NCBI GenBank assembly: GCA_003611805.1
Contig: RAYM01000017.1
Coordinates: forward strand, 1 to 64,000
DNA length: 64,000 nt
Reading direction: 5' to 3'
Origin: a bacterium 1xD42-87
Lineage (GTDB): Bacteria > Bacillota > Clostridia > Lachnospirales > Lachnospiraceae
The notes beneath the pieces were generated by a model. The model searched no databases and was not told the DNA's origin. It saw only the letters and a program-made list of their open reading frames with translations. Of this stretch, positions 51,098 through 61,795 are shown piece by piece. Position 1 is the first letter of the stretch. Every line of letters begins with the position of its first letter. Position numbers and translations under genes: made by a program.

Positions 51098-54013
51098 ATG
51101 GGATCACGGATGAAGGAAAAAAAGACTGGAAAAAATTATTTGCCGGTCGGTGCGGCGTTGGCGGTGGTTCTGGCAGCGGCAGGGCTGGTCGGTGTTCTGC
51201 TGCGGGGGCAGCTTTTCGGGGAAGACAATCCGAACCTGGCTCTGAAAAGGGGCGTGAAGGCGACCTGTGACAGCGTGGAGCAGGAGGCCTTGTCTGCGGC
51301 TATGGCGATAGACGGGAATGACATTGACCGTGCATCCCGCTGGTCCAGTGAGAATAACAGGGAGGACGCTTCCCACTATATACAACTGGAATTTCCCGAA
51401 GAAATTTCAGTTTCTTTTGTTGTTTTGAAATGGGAGCGGGCGAACGCTGTTTCCTATGCGCTGGAAGGCTCTGCGGACGGCACGGTTTACGAGACACTTG
51501 CGGCTTTCGAGAGCGCGCCGGAGACGCTTGTGCAGGAAATTGTTTTGGAAGAGCCCGTGCGGACAAGGTTCCTGCGCCTTTCCACCTACGCGGTGTCGAA
51601 GGAGTCCACGGACTATTCTGATTTGTACCAGAATGTTTCGCTCTACGAGTTTGAGGTTTATGGGGACAAGCCCACGGCATATAAATTAAAAGCACCTGTT
51701 ATTGAAAAGACGGCGGAAGGCGGAAGAAGGCTTGCTATGCCGGAAACGCCGGATGGTTTCCGGGTAACGCTGATTGGCGCCGACCTGGAGCAGGTGATCG
51801 GTGCGGATGGTACGGTCTATGATACGATTCAGAATAAGGAAGTGACGGTGGGGTACCGGGTGGAGGACACGAAGAACCGGGAGGAGACGAGGGAGGTTTC
51901 CTTTGTGGTGGAGGTGCCGGCGGCGACCGGGGTGTCCGGCATGCCGGCGGGATCGGAGGCGTCCGAAACCGACGGCAGTGTTATGGATAATGGGGCGGTG
52001 CAGAATCCATGCCCTGAAATGGCGTTTCCCGCGATTGCGGAGTGGCGCGGCGGTCGTGGCGTGTTTCAACTGGAAGAGGACTCGCGGATTATCATAGGAA
52101 CCGGCGGTCAGCCGCTCCGGGATATTGCGGCGCTTATGGCGGAGCGCTGTGAAAAGGACGTCAATTTTCGGACATCCCTTACTGTCTGTGAGGGGACGGA
52201 GGAGGACGCCGGACCGGGAGATATTTTTTTGGGTTATGCGGAAGAGACAAACGGTCTGGGAAGAGAGGGGTATGTCTGTGACATAACCGACAAATGTGTC
52301 ATAAAAGCGGAACAGGCAGCAGGCGTGCGCTGGGGAACCGTTACCTTGATGCAGCTTTTGTTTTCCGGCAGCGGAAGAACCGCGCCGCAGGGACAGATTC
52401 GCGATTACCCGCTCTATGAGGTGAGGGGCTTTGGCATCGATGTGGCGCGAAAGGCGGTGTCCCTTGACTTGCTGTATGCCATGATGGAGACCATGTCCTG
52501 GTATAAGATGAACGACTTAACCATTCATCTGAATGATAATGAAATTCTTGCCACCAGCGGCCTTACGGATTCGGCGGAGCATGCCATGACAGCAGAGAGT
52601 GCGTTTCGACTGGAATCCGATGTTCTGAGCGTGCGTGCGGGCGGGGAGAACCCTGTGCCGCAGGAGTACGTTTACACGAAGGAAGAGCTTGCGCAGTTCA
52701 TTGCCACGGCGAAGGCCTATGGCGTGACGGTGGTGCCGGAGATCGACACGCCCGCCCACTCGCTTTCCATTACAAAGCGGTATCCGGCGTATGCCCTTCG
52801 CACATCCAATGAATCGGTTGATCAGATTGATTTGGGCAATGAGAAGGCGACAGCCCTTGTGGAGGAGCTTTGGCGGGAGACGCTGGATGAGGAAAATGGC
52901 GCGTTCCGGGAGGCGGAGGTTGTAGGTATCGGCATGGACGAGTATTACGGAGACGGGGAGCAGTACCGGCAGTATCTGGTGCGGATCAATAATCTGGCAC
53001 AGGAGACGGGGAAAACGGTGCGGCTCTGGGGGAGTCTCAGCAATATGGGCGGCACGACTGTGCCTTCCCCTGAAAATCTGCAGATGAACATATGGAGTAC
53101 GGTCTGGGCAGATCCGATGGAAATGTATGGGGAAGGATACTCCCTGATCAATATGCAGAATAATCACCTTTATATCATACCCGGCGGGGGGTATGATCGT
53201 CTGGACGGCAGAGAACTGTATGAAAACTGGGCGCCCAACCGATTTTATGACTATAACAGAAGGGAGACCGTGCCCGCTTATTCGCCACAGATGCTGGGAG
53301 CGTCCTACATGATCTGGAATGATATGTGCGGCAGACTGGATGTGGGAATCAGCGAGTATGATCTGTATGAGCGTTTTATGGAGCCGTTGGGGGTGCTTTC
53401 CGGACGGCTGTGGGGGATGGACAGGCTGGAACCTTCGCTAAAAAAACTTGCGGAGACGCTGGACAGTTTTGGCTGGTCGGATAAGCAGACGGCTTATGAT
53501 GCGCTCCAGTCGCACCTGTCGCTTGTGGAGATGTCCAGAAAAGGCACTTTTGACAAGCAGAATTATGCGGTCATGGATACAGATACCTTGGCGGCTTATG
53601 GCAGGCAGACGATGGCTGTGCCGGGTTATAGTGTGGAGATGAAAGTGTATCTTGAGCCGGACGGCGGAAAAGAACAGGTTCTAGCGGAGGGAGACAGCCC
53701 ATATGGTAAGTGGGCATTTTACGCGTCGGAGCCGGAGACAGGGAAAGTGGGTTTTACCAGAGAAGGGCGCACCTATACCTTTGACTATACCTTGCCGAAA
53801 GGCGAGTGGGTGAATCTGAAGATTGGGGGCGGAGCGGGAGAGACGGTTCTTTATGTGGATTTAAAAGAGGTGGACAGACTGGGAAGCAGCGAACCGTTTG
53901 AAGAGCATGCCACTTTTGTATTTCCCCTTCAGAGGCTGGGGAAGGAGACGGGGCATTTTGACGGAATGATGGAATTTGAAGAGGCTGCCGGCGTCTGGAT
54001 TGGACGGGAATGA
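51098..54013 (+). CDS. Membrane-anchored GH20 beta-N-acetylhexosaminidase with F5/8 and LamG-like domains
   Basis: A 971-residue surface enzyme. An N-terminal anchor (AALAVVLAAAGLVGVLL) is followed by an F5/8-type-C-like carbohydrate-binding domain (about residues 45-190), a linker domain, the GH20 small domain (about 320-450) and the catalytic barrel (about 450-790). D614-E615 in VGIGMDEYYG match the catalytic Asp-Glu pair; the preceding residues differ from the common HxGGDE. PEIDTPAHSL and YMIWNDM are further GH20 blocks. The C-terminal 150 residues resemble a laminin-G-like domain. It probably trims host or mucin glycans such as lacto-N-biose or GlcNAc ends. Confidence 0.88.
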   Translation: MGSRMKEKKTGKNYLPVGAALAVVLAAAGLVGVLLRGQLFGEDNPNLALKRGVKATCDSVEQEALSAAMAIDGNDIDRASRWSSENNREDASHYIQLEFPEEISVSFVVLKWERANAVSYALEGSADGTVYETLAAFESAPETLVQEIVLEEPVRTRFLRLSTYAVSKESTDYSDLYQNVSLYEFEVYGDKPTAYKLKAPVIEKTAEGGRRLAMPETPDGFRVTLIGADLEQVIGADGTVYDTIQNKEVTVGYRVEDTKNREETREVSFVVEVPAATGVSGMPAGSEASETDGSVMDNGAVQNPCPEMAFPAIAEWRGGRGVFQLEEDSRIIIGTGGQPLRDIAALMAERCEKDVNFRTSLTVCEGTEEDAGPGDIFLGYAEETNGLGREGYVCDITDKCVIKAEQAAGVRWGTVTLMQLLFSGSGRTAPQGQIRDYPLYEVRGFGIDVARKAVSLDLLYAMMETMSWYKMNDLTIHLNDNEILATSGLTDSAEHAMTAESAFRLESDVLSVRAGGENPVPQEYVYTKEELAQFIATAKAYGVTVVPEIDTPAHSLSITKRYPAYALRTSNESVDQIDLGNEKATALVEELWRETLDEENGAFREAEVVGIGMDEYYGDGEQYRQYLVRINNLAQETGKTVRLWGSLSNMGGTTVPSPENLQMNIWSTVWADPMEMYGEGYSLINMQNNHLYIIPGGGYDRLDGRELYENWAPNRFYDYNRRETVPAYSPQMLGASYMIWNDMCGRLDVGISEYDLYERFMEPLGVLSGRLWGMDRLEPSLKKLAETLDSFGWSDKQTAYDALQSHLSLVEMSRKGTFDKQNYAVMDTDTLAAYGRQTMAVPGYSVEMKVYLEPDGGKEQVLAEGDSPYGKWAFYASEPETGKVGFTREGRTYTFDYTLPKGEWVNLKIGGGAGETVLYVDLKEVDRLGSSEPFEEHATFVFPLQRLGKETGHFDGMMEFEEAAGVWIGRE

Positions 54014-54040
54014 GAGATACGGGTAAGGACGGAATTGAAA

Positions 54041-55090
54041 ATGGAAGCATACACGGATTTTGCGGAAGTTTATGACGAACTGATGGACGACACGCCCTAT
54101 GAGGCGTGGTGTGAATTTTTGATGGGTATTTTTCGTCGGTATGGGGTGGATGATCTGTCAAAGAGAAGAAACTGTGAAGAAAATGACAATGATGTCAGGG
54201 ATGAAAATGGGGAAAAGGGCAGGGATTCCAACGGAAGAAAATCGGAAGAAGCGGACAGTGCCGCGGCAACTTCGGAGCAGACGGACAAAAATCTCGCCCA
54301 GGAACGAAATACCGTCCTTGACCTTGGCTGTGGAACTGGCACGCTGACAGAACTTCTGGCGCGCAAAGGCTATGACATGATCGGCGTGGACAATGCGGAA
54401 GAGATGCTGCGGATCGCCATGGAAAAACGAGAGCGTTCGGGGCTTGACATTCTGTACCTTTTGCAGGATATGCGGGAGCTGGATCTTTATGGCACGGTGG
54501 GTGCGGTTGTCAGTGTCTGCGACAGCCTGAATTATCTGCTTGCAGAGGAAGATATTGTGCAGACCTTTAAGCGGGTCAATAATTATCTGTACCCGCAGGG
54601 AGTTTTTATCTTTGATTTCAATACCGTTTATAAATACGCGGAGGTGATCGGGGATGCCACAATTGCCGAAAACCGGGAAGACTGCAGCTTTATCTGGGAA
54701 AACTATTACCATGAGGAGCAGGAGATCAACGAGTATGATTTGACGATATTTGTTGACGAGAGGCGAAAAGAGCGTGTGGCAGGCAGGATAGCAGCGGAGG
54801 CGGAACAGCAGACAGATGATGGGCGGGCAGAGGGCGCGGTGGTGCAGAAAACGGACGGACAGGCGGAAATACAGAGGTTCCGGCGTTTTCAGGAAGTACA
54901 TTACCAGCGGGGCTACCGGCTGGAGCAGATAAAGGCGTTTCTTTCGCAGGCGGGGCTGGAATTTCTGGAGGCATTAGATGCGGATACTCATGGGGAAGTG
55001 ACGGAGAAGAGCGAGAGGATCTATGTGGCGGCGAGAAAGGGCGCGGAAACGATGGCGAATCAGACGGCTGCTTCAGATAAAGAAATATAA
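54041..55090 (+). CDS. Class I SAM-dependent methyltransferase with low-complexity insert
   Basis: A 349-residue methyltransferase. The N-terminus MEAYTDFAEVYDELMDD is the usual opening of this family; motif I is VLDLGCGTGTLTELLARKG at residue 92, then GVDNAEEML and FDFNTVYKYAE. Between helix 1 and motif I sits an extra stretch (about residues 38-90) rich in Glu, Asp, Asn, Arg and Lys, where relatives have about ten residues; a second polar insert lies near residues 245-285. Substrate unknown. ATG 54041 is chosen over a TTG at 54035. Confidence 0.88.
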   Translation: MEAYTDFAEVYDELMDDTPYEAWCEFLMGIFRRYGVDDLSKRRNCEENDNDVRDENGEKGRDSNGRKSEEADSAAATSEQTDKNLAQERNTVLDLGCGTGTLTELLARKGYDMIGVDNAEEMLRIAMEKRERSGLDILYLLQDMRELDLYGTVGAVVSVCDSLNYLLAEEDIVQTFKRVNNYLYPQGVFIFDFNTVYKYAEVIGDATIAENREDCSFIWENYYHEEQEINEYDLTIFVDERRKERVAGRIAAEAEQQTDDGRAEGAVVQKTDGQAEIQRFRRFQEVHYQRGYRLEQIKAFLSQAGLEFLEALDADTHGEVTEKSERIYVAARKGAETMANQTAASDKEI

Positions 55091-55138
55091 AAATATATGT
55101 TATTAATTAGCGGCGGCAAACAGGGAGATAGACAGACT

Positions 55139-56662
55139 ATGAAAAATTTGGAGAAAAAATATTGGATTCCGGGCATTCTGCTTTTGCTCTGGATGGGTGT
55201 TTTTGCCTTTGCGAACGGGAACTGCCAGTCTTTTTGGGCGGATGAAATGGCGTCCATAGGATTTATTAAGGACGGTTTGAGCGTACCGCAGGTGTTAAAT
55301 ACGTATCTGTACCGGGAAAACAACTTACCGTTGTATCCTTTGCTGTTGTATGTGACTTATCGGATTATGCCTTACGGGGAGAAGTACCTGCTGATCCCTT
55401 CTATTCTGTTTTGTCTGGCGGGAATCATATTTTTGGCATTGTCCGCAGGCAGGCTGAAGGGGAAAAGGGCGGGGTTTATCACCCTTTGTCTGGGGGCTTC
55501 GTCAAGCGTTCTGCTATGGCAGGCGGCGTGGGAGATCAGGTGCTACGCGATGGCATTCTTTCTGTCTGCGTTGGTGCTATATGCATTTATCGGCAAATTT
55601 CAAAAATCGGGCACAAAGCGCATGGTATTGTATGGCGTGGCTGTGGCGCTCTGTTTCTGGACGCATTGGTTTGCATCTATCCTGCTTTTCTTTTACGGGG
55701 TGACCGATTTGATTCTTGTGATTTTGCGAAAGATATCTTGGAAACATCTTTTATGTTACGTTCCGGGCTGTCTGATCTATTTTCCATGGCTTTTTGCCTC
55801 TTTTTATTATAAAAGCTGGGGACTTGACAACTATTGGAGCGAGGCGCCGGAGTGGAAGGACATGTTCTGGACGGTCTTGTTCTACTTAAATGGGAACAGG
55901 ATTCTCTGGTATATCTGCCTGCTTACCGGGGCGTTTCTTGTTGGCAGGGCGTTATATGTGATGCGGAAACGGGATGCAAAAGAGACGACAGGTGCGCTGC
56001 TGGCGGCGTTCTGTGTGGCAGTTACGGGGTGGATGATCGGATTCGTTTTTGTGTTCAGCAAGTACATTTATCCGGAAGGCGGTCTTTTTGTAGAGCGGTA
56101 TTTTACGGTAGTACAGCCCCACATTCTGCTGATTACGGCGCTGGGAATTGACTATTTACTTGATCGGGCGGAAAAGCTTCCGCAAAAGCCCGTCGTGTGG
56201 ACGGCTCGGACTGCGGTAGCGTTGCTGCTAGCGGTATCTTTTGTCATCAGCTACCGTGACGCGTACAGATCAATCAGAAAGCCTATGGAACCCTACCGGG
56301 AAGCAGCGGATTATCTTGCCGGAGAAGGGGGGATATGGGACGAGAATGCGCTGTTTATCGGGTCTAATGAATTTTGCGCTCTGGATGGATTTATCGAGTA
56401 TTATTTTGTAAAAAGAGGATACGAAGCGCCGGCGCATATTGTGGACGGCATGGTCCACAGTGAGCAGGAGACAAGGTTTTATCCCAATTACGCACAGCTG
56501 CCCGTGGAAGAGCTGCTCTCCTATGAACGAATTTACTGTCTGCGGATTCATATGGGCGTGGACGAAGAACTGGCGCGTCTGCTTGAGGAGAATTATACAA
56601 TGGTACAGACAAAGGACGAAACGGGCGTGGAAATCTGGGAAAAAAGGCGGTTGGAAAAGTAA
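55139..56662 (+). CDS. ArnT/PMT-like membrane glycosyltransferase
   Basis: A 507-residue integral membrane protein with 10 or more spans. The first loop has [11 protein letters not shown], with the acidic pair characteristic of GT-C enzymes (PMT, ArnT), then [12 protein letters not shown]. It would transfer a sugar from a polyprenyl-phosphate donor to an exported acceptor. ATG 55139 directly precedes the first hydrophobic segment. It follows the methyltransferase by 48 bases. Donor and acceptor cannot be inferred. Confidence 0.84.
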   Translation: MKNLEKKYWIPGILLLLWMGVFAFANGNCQSFWADEMASIGFIKDGLSVPQVLNTYLYRENNLPLYPLLLYVTYRIMPYGEKYLLIPSILFCLAGIIFLALSAGRLKGKRAGFITLCLGASSSVLLWQAAWEIRCYAMAFFLSALVLYAFIGKFQKSGTKRMVLYGVAVALCFWTHWFASILLFFYGVTDLILVILRKISWKHLLCYVPGCLIYFPWLFASFYYKSWGLDNYWSEAPEWKDMFWTVLFYLNGNRILWYICLLTGAFLVGRALYVMRKRDAKETTGALLAAFCVAVTGWMIGFVFVFSKYIYPEGGLFVERYFTVVQPHILLITALGIDYLLDRAEKLPQKPVVWTARTAVALLLAVSFVISYRDAYRSIRKPMEPYREAADYLAGEGGIWDENALFIGSNEFCALDGFIEYYFVKRGYEAPAHIVDGMVHSEQETRFYPNYAQLPVEELLSYERIYCLRIHMGVDEELARLLEENYTMVQTKDETGVEIWEKRRLEK

Positions 56663-56753
56663 CAGCAGTCTTTTCGGATGTTCGGAAAAACGAGGAAGAA
56701 AATATATTGGAACAGGACTGACGATATAAAATAAATTGGAGAGGGTGGGCAGT

Positions 56754-57638
56754 ATGGGAGATTATATGGTACGTGCCACGGCGGCAGACGCGCAGATACG
56801 CGCTTTCGCGGTGACTTCAAGGGAATTGACGGAAGCGGCGAGGGCGGCGCACAACACAAGCCCTGTGGTGACGGCGGCGTTGGGGCGGCTGATGGCGGGT
56901 GCGCTGATGATGGGCGGCATGCTCAAGGATGAGAAGGACATTTTAACCCTGCAGATCCGGGGCGCAGGTTCGGTACACGGCATCACGGCCACGGCGGACG
57001 CAGCGGGTCATGTGAAAGGTTACGCGGACAATCCGCAGGCGATGATGCCGCCGAACAGTGTGGGAAAACTGGATGTGGGCGGCGTGATCGGCGCGGGTGT
57101 TCTGCATGTAATGAAGGATATGGGACTGAAGGAGCCTTATGTTTCTACAATCACTTTGCAGACAGGGGAGATTGCGGACGACCTGACGTATTATTTTGCG
57201 GCGTCCGAGCAAGTTCCTTCCGTCGTGGCGCTGGGCGTTCTGATGAACAGGGACAATACCGTCCGGCAGGCGGGCGGCTTTATCGTACAGCTGATGCCAT
57301 TTACCTCAGAGGAGATAATCAGCCGTCTGGAAGAGAAATTGACAAAAATAACATCTGTCACAGAACTTCTGGAGGAAGGGAAGACACCAGAGGAACTTCT
57401 GGAGAGCGTGCTGGGAGAGCTTGGCCTGGAGATTACGGACAGGATGCCAGTGAGCTTTCGGTGCGACTGCAGCAGGGAGCGGGTTGAAAAGGTGCTCTTA
57501 AGTCTCGGCAAAAAAGATCTGCAAGAAATGATAGACGAGGGAAAAGAAGTGGAATTGCACTGTCATTTCTGCAACAGGAACTATACTTTCTCCGTGGAGG
57601 AAGTGGAACGCCTTATGAAAGCGGGAAGCGCCGGATGA
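56754..57638 (+). CDS. hslO: Redox-regulated chaperone Hsp33
   Basis: A 294-residue cytoplasmic holdase activated by oxidation. The zinc-binding switch is C237-x-C239 (FRCDCSRERV) and C270-xx-C273 (HCHFCNRNY), exactly the CxC plus CxxC pattern. The N-terminal domain has VVTAALGRLMAGALMMGGML and GYADNP. ATG 56754 follows GAGAGGGTGGG; an upstream start would add six residues without merit. Confidence 0.95.
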   Translation: MGDYMVRATAADAQIRAFAVTSRELTEAARAAHNTSPVVTAALGRLMAGALMMGGMLKDEKDILTLQIRGAGSVHGITATADAAGHVKGYADNPQAMMPPNSVGKLDVGGVIGAGVLHVMKDMGLKEPYVSTITLQTGEIADDLTYYFAASEQVPSVVALGVLMNRDNTVRQAGGFIVQLMPFTSEEIISRLEEKLTKITSVTELLEEGKTPEELLESVLGELGLEITDRMPVSFRCDCSRERVEKVLLSLGKKDLQEMIDEGKEVELHCHFCNRNYTFSVEEVERLMKAGSAG

Positions 57639-58362
57639 TCCGCGGAATGCATTTGCTAAAACAAGATTTAATGTTTAAAAATAAACGTATATGAAACCGG
57701 ATAAACGAATGTATGAAAAATGAAGGGCAGAGGAACGGGGAAGATAAAAACCATACGCTATTTTATGAATAGAGCGGATAAACCCCTTGAAAACAGGGAA
57801 AAGTAAGTATATTACCTGAATTTTGCAAAAGCGGAAAAGAGAAGCGGTGTGCATAGATAATAGCAGAAGTTATTGAAAAAGAGAATGAAAGAAAAAAGAT
57901 GGGTGGCAATAAGCTTTACGGCAGAGCGCGGAGCAGAAGAGGCTCCGCAACATGAGTGACGGAGTAAAATTCGACCGAGAAAACACATGCGCAAGAAGAC
58001 ATAGATGACAAAAAATAAATCAAGAATTAACATAAATGCAAGAATGGTATTTCGTTTTTATAAAGAGTTTATAACAAATCGGATGAAATAATACAAAGCC
58101 CATATTTACAGGGAAAATCGATATGAGATAACGGGTGTTCACATGAAAATAACGGATTTTATATAACGGAAATTATGGATTTTCAGCACGTGATGCGAAG
58201 AAGTAGCAGGGCAAAGAGGATTAAAAACAAAATTAAGAAGATGTGTTTTGACCACGCAAGCTGATATAAAAATTGTCACGCAGCGGCGGTGCTGCGGAGA
58301 ATGATTTACAAAATACAGCGAAAAACAAGTAAGAGTTCAGGAAAAGGAAGGGCATATGGAGT
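57639..58362. other. 724-bp gap without recognisable genes
   Basis: Purine-rich, A+T-rich DNA. The only structure I see is a GCGGAG/CTCCGC hairpin near 57937. A 73-codon minus-strand frame (57812-58033) has no ribosome binding site and a composition unlike a protein. No promoter of good quality was found for nadE. Confidence 0.5.
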
Positions 58363-60273
58363 ATGAGACAGGGATTTGTAAAAGCAGCGGCAGTGACGCC
58401 AAACATCAAGGTAGCAGACCCCCATTATAATGCGAAGCAGATCGGAAAAGAAATCGAGGAGGCGGTGAGGCGGGGCGCCAAGCTGATTGTATTCCCGGAG
58501 TTGTGCCTTACCGGCTACACATGCGGCGATCTGTTTCTGCAGGAGGTTCTGCTGACGGAGGCTATGGAAGCGCTGGCGGAGGTGAAGGCGGCAACGGAGG
58601 ACAGTGACGCCCTTGTTTTCGTAGGTCTGCCTCTTGTCAGGCAGCATAAACTCTACAATGTGGCGGCGGTTTTGCAGGATGGCGAGATTCTTGCTTTTAT
58701 CCCGAAACGCAACATCCCCTCCTATGCGGAATTTTATGAGACGAGACATTTTGTGCCGGGCAATCTTGAGCCGGAGCCTTTCTTATATGAAGATAAGGAA
58801 ATTCCTTTCGGAGCAGATATTCTTTTTTGTGTGGATGCAGTGAGGGGACTGACTGTGGGGTGTGAGATATGCGAGGATATCTGGGTGCCGGAATCCCCGG
58901 CGGCGGCGCATACGCTGGCAGGGGCGACTGTGATCGTCAACCTCTCCGCCTCCAATGTGACGGTGGGGAAGGACGCTTATCGGGAGATGTTGGTGAAATC
59001 CGCCAGCGCCAGACAGATTGCGGCATACATTTATACTTCGGCGGGGGAGGGAGAGTCCACGCAGGATCTGGTTTTCGGCGGACATAACATCATTGCGGAG
59101 AACGGCACGGTGCTGGCACAGGCAAAACGATTTGAAACGGGTGCTATTTATGCAGATCTGGACATACACAGGCTTTCCCACGAACGGCGCAGGATGAATA
59201 CTTATCAGGGGGAGAATCTGCGGGAGCACCTGATTCTGCCGGTTCATATGGAAGAGGAGGAGACACTTCTGGAAAGACGGTTTTCTGCCAGACCGTTTGT
59301 GCCGGATCAGGCGCAGGAGAGGGAGAAGCGATGTGACGAGATTTTGTCCATTCAGTCCTTTGGTCTGAAAAAACGCTATGAGCACACCGGATGTCAGTCG
59401 GCGGTGCTGGGCATTTCCGGCGGTCTGGATTCTACCCTTGCGCTTCTGGTGACGGTGCACGCTTTCGACATGCTGGGACTTTCCAGAGATAAGATAACAT
59501 CCGTTACAATGCCGTGCTTCGGAACCACGGACAGAACCTACGACAATGCCTGCAGGTTGGCGCGCCTGCTCGGAACAACGTTGCGTGAGGTAGATATTAA
59601 GGAAGCGGTGAACGTGCATTTCCGGGATATCGGGCAGAGCAGCGACTGCCATGACGTGACTTATGAGAATGGGCAGGCAAGGGAACGGACGCAGGTGCTG
59701 ATGGATATTGCCAACCAGACGGGCGGTCTGGTGATCGGCACAGGTGATATGTCGGAGCTGGCACTCGGCTGGGCGACCTACAACGGGGATCATATGTCCA
59801 TGTATGGCGTGAACGCTGGCGTGCCAAAGACATTGGTGCGGCATCTGGTGCGCTATTATGCGGATACCTGCGGGGAGGAGACGCTTAAGGCGCTTTTGCT
59901 GGATATTCTGGATACGCCAGTGAGTCCCGAACTTCTGCCGCCTGTGGACGGTGTGATTTCTCAGAAAACCGAAGATCTGGTGGGCCCTTATGAGCTGCAT
60001 GATTTCTTCTTATATTATATGCTGCGCTGCGGCTTTGAGCCGGCAAAGGTTTATCGTGTGGCAGAGATTGCCTTCGCGGGAATTTATGACGATGATGTCA
60101 TATTGAAGTGGCTGAAAATCTTTTATAAACGGTTTTTTGCCCAGCAGTTTAAGCGTTCCTGTCTGCCGGACGGTCCCAAGGTTGGAAGCGTGGCGCTCTC
60201 GCCCAGAGGGGATCTTCGGATGCCTTCTGATGCAAGCGCGGCGGTCTGGCTGGCGCAGCTGGAGGAACTGTAG
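58363..60273 (+). CDS. nadE: Glutamine-dependent NAD+ synthase
   Basis: A 636-residue two-domain enzyme that converts nicotinate adenine dinucleotide to NAD+. The N-terminal nitrilase-type glutaminase has Glu in VFPELCLTGYTCGD, Lys in IPKRNIPSYAEFYE and Cys in CEICEDIW. The C-terminal synthetase has the ATP loop GISGGLDSTLALLV, then TGDMSELALGWATYNGDHM. AAAGGAAGGGCATATGGAGT precedes the ATG. Confidence 0.97.
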   Translation: MRQGFVKAAAVTPNIKVADPHYNAKQIGKEIEEAVRRGAKLIVFPELCLTGYTCGDLFLQEVLLTEAMEALAEVKAATEDSDALVFVGLPLVRQHKLYNVAAVLQDGEILAFIPKRNIPSYAEFYETRHFVPGNLEPEPFLYEDKEIPFGADILFCVDAVRGLTVGCEICEDIWVPESPAAAHTLAGATVIVNLSASNVTVGKDAYREMLVKSASARQIAAYIYTSAGEGESTQDLVFGGHNIIAENGTVLAQAKRFETGAIYADLDIHRLSHERRRMNTYQGENLREHLILPVHMEEEETLLERRFSARPFVPDQAQEREKRCDEILSIQSFGLKKRYEHTGCQSAVLGISGGLDSTLALLVTVHAFDMLGLSRDKITSVTMPCFGTTDRTYDNACRLARLLGTTLREVDIKEAVNVHFRDIGQSSDCHDVTYENGQARERTQVLMDIANQTGGLVIGTGDMSELALGWATYNGDHMSMYGVNAGVPKTLVRHLVRYYADTCGEETLKALLLDILDTPVSPELLPPVDGVISQKTEDLVGPYELHDFFLYYMLRCGFEPAKVYRVAEIAFAGIYDDDVILKWLKIFYKRFFAQQFKRSCLPDGPKVGSVALSPRGDLRMPSDASAAVWLAQLEEL

Positions 60274-60289
60274 GCTGTGAAAATTATGC

Positions 60290-60318
60290 TTGACACGGAC
60301 AAAAGATACGTGTATGAT
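60290..60318 (+). promoter_or_regulatory. Sigma-70-type promoter of the Uma2 gene
   Basis: TTGACA at 60290, 17 bases, TATGAT at 60313. The 170-base leader that follows contains a CTGCCGCT/AGCGGCAG dyad and an 18-codon frame starting at 60339 (MNRAFRTFGQIL) with only a weak ribosome binding site. Confidence 0.8.
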
Positions 60319-60489
60319 AAATTCGACAAGAGTAATCAATGAACCGTGCATTTCGCACATTCGGGCAAATTCTGCCGCTTACTCAGAAACTGTAAACCAA
60401 ATAGCGGCAGAGGCAAAGCCGGAATGCACTTTCATTTGGACGTGTAAACCCATAGTTTACTTTCTGACGGACGAAAAGGAGAAAAATCT

Positions 60490-61107
60490 ATGGAACACAG
60501 AAAGATGGAAAGAGAGGACGTTTTCAGGATGATCGAGGGAGGAAAGTCTCACAGCACAGACGCTTCAGAGAGAATGTTGGACGACAGGGTTTATACGATC
60601 AAGGATATCGAGGCGCTGCCGGAGGGCGAGCGGGCGGAGCTGATCGACGGGAAGATGTACATGATGGCGACACCCACGCTGACGCATCAGGATATCCTTA
60701 TGTGGCTGAGCGCGACAATTTGGAACTACTTAATGAAAAAGAAAGGACCATGCAAGGTGCTTCCCGCGCCTTTTGCGGTCTATATCAAGGATGATGAGCA
60801 CAACTATGTGGAACCTGATGTCACGGTGATCTGCGATAGGGATAAGCTGGACGAGAAGGGGTGCCACGGGGCGCCGGACTGGGCAATCGAGATTGTCTCG
60901 CCGTCCAGTAAAACAATGGATTATATCAGAAAATGCGCGCTGTACGAGCAGACGGGCGTGAGGGAGTACTGGATTGTGGACCCGAAGGAGAGAAGTATTC
61001 TGGTGTATGATTTTGAACATGGTGTTTCCGGGCAATATTCCTTTGCAGATCATGTGAAGGCAGGGATTTACGATGATTTGTTTCTCCATTTGGATGAGGC
61101 AGGGTGA
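60490..61107 (+). CDS. Uma2 family protein (PD-(D/E)XK nuclease fold)
   Basis: A 205-residue protein of the DUF820/Uma2 family. Recognisable are AELIDGKMYMMATPTLTHQ, YVEPDVTVICD with the conserved Asp, and DWAIEIVSPSSKTMDYIRK with the Glu and Lys of the predicted nuclease centre, then YEQTGVREYWIVDP. Whether it cuts DNA is not established for the family. AAAAGGAGAAAAATCT precedes the ATG. Confidence 0.92.
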   Translation: MEHRKMEREDVFRMIEGGKSHSTDASERMLDDRVYTIKDIEALPEGERAELIDGKMYMMATPTLTHQDILMWLSATIWNYLMKKKGPCKVLPAPFAVYIKDDEHNYVEPDVTVICDRDKLDEKGCHGAPDWAIEIVSPSSKTMDYIRKCALYEQTGVREYWIVDPKERSILVYDFEHGVSGQYSFADHVKAGIYDDLFLHLDEAG

Positions 61108-61321
61108 GACAGCTTTGTGAGAACTTACGGCTGGGAAACGGACAGGGTTTTGCATAGAATTGTGACGATAATGTCATATTAGGATTATTAGATATGTGAG
61201 TAGGATGCGGTTTTGCGGTCGAGGAGAGAAAGACTCCCCGACCGTTTCCATTATTCTCTGTTGATAGAATCATTTTGTGAATTTTGGTTTGATTTCCGGA
61301 CGTCCGGAAAACGGGCATTGC

Positions 61322-61795
61322 TTATTCGGAATCGGTTTCCCCTTGGTTTTCCAGCGCTTTGTTGAGGGAGCTGGTGATGGCATCCAGGAGGATCATGGAC
61401 GTATACTTGCTGTCGTCAGGATATGTAACGCCCTCCAGACTCTGGTTCGTGATGATTTGGTCGGCAAGATCCTCGAAGGACGGCTGGATCAGAGGATACA
61501 TGGTGGTGACAGCCTCATCCAGATTGACAAGCCGGATGGAGTTGATATTCTCTTCGTCCACGGTCACTTCGATCTCCACCACGTTGTCGTTCAAGATCAG
61601 CGAGGTCGTATATACGCCGGGCACATAGGTGTCATTGACGGGCTGCGTGACGGTGGACATGGTCTCCTGCTTCTTTTCTTTCGGAAGAAACATAATGATC
61701 AGCAGGATAATAAAAAGAATACCGAGAGCAGCAAAAATGCCGGTATATATTAACTCTTTTACATGAAGTACGACGATTTTGGTTTTAGAACTCAT
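61322..61795 (-). CDS. Single-span membrane protein with FMN-bind-like exterior domain
   Basis: A 157-residue protein with one N-terminal span (IFAALGILFIILLIIMFL), then an exposed domain: VPGVYTTSLILNDNVVEIEV, TVDEENINSIRLVNLDEA and SKYTSMILLDAITSSLNKAL, which follow the strand pattern and C-terminal helix of FMN-bind-like domains. The Ser/Thr needed for covalent flavin is not clearly present. ATG 61795 is chosen because the open frame upstream has protein-unlike composition. The 61108-61321 and 61904-62103 flanks show no gene. Confidence 0.72.
   Translation of the reverse strand: MSSKTKIVVLHVKELIYTGIFAALGILFIILLIIMFLPKEKKQETMSTVTQPVNDTYVPGVYTTSLILNDNVVEIEVTVDEENINSIRLVNLDEAVTTMYPLIQPSFEDLADQIITNQSLEGVTYPDDSKYTSMILLDAITSSLNKALENQGETDSE

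Noticed and set aside
57812..58033. 73-codon minus-strand frame in the nadE upstream gap
   Set aside because: No ribosome binding site and low-complexity hydrophobic sequence in an A+T-rich gap.
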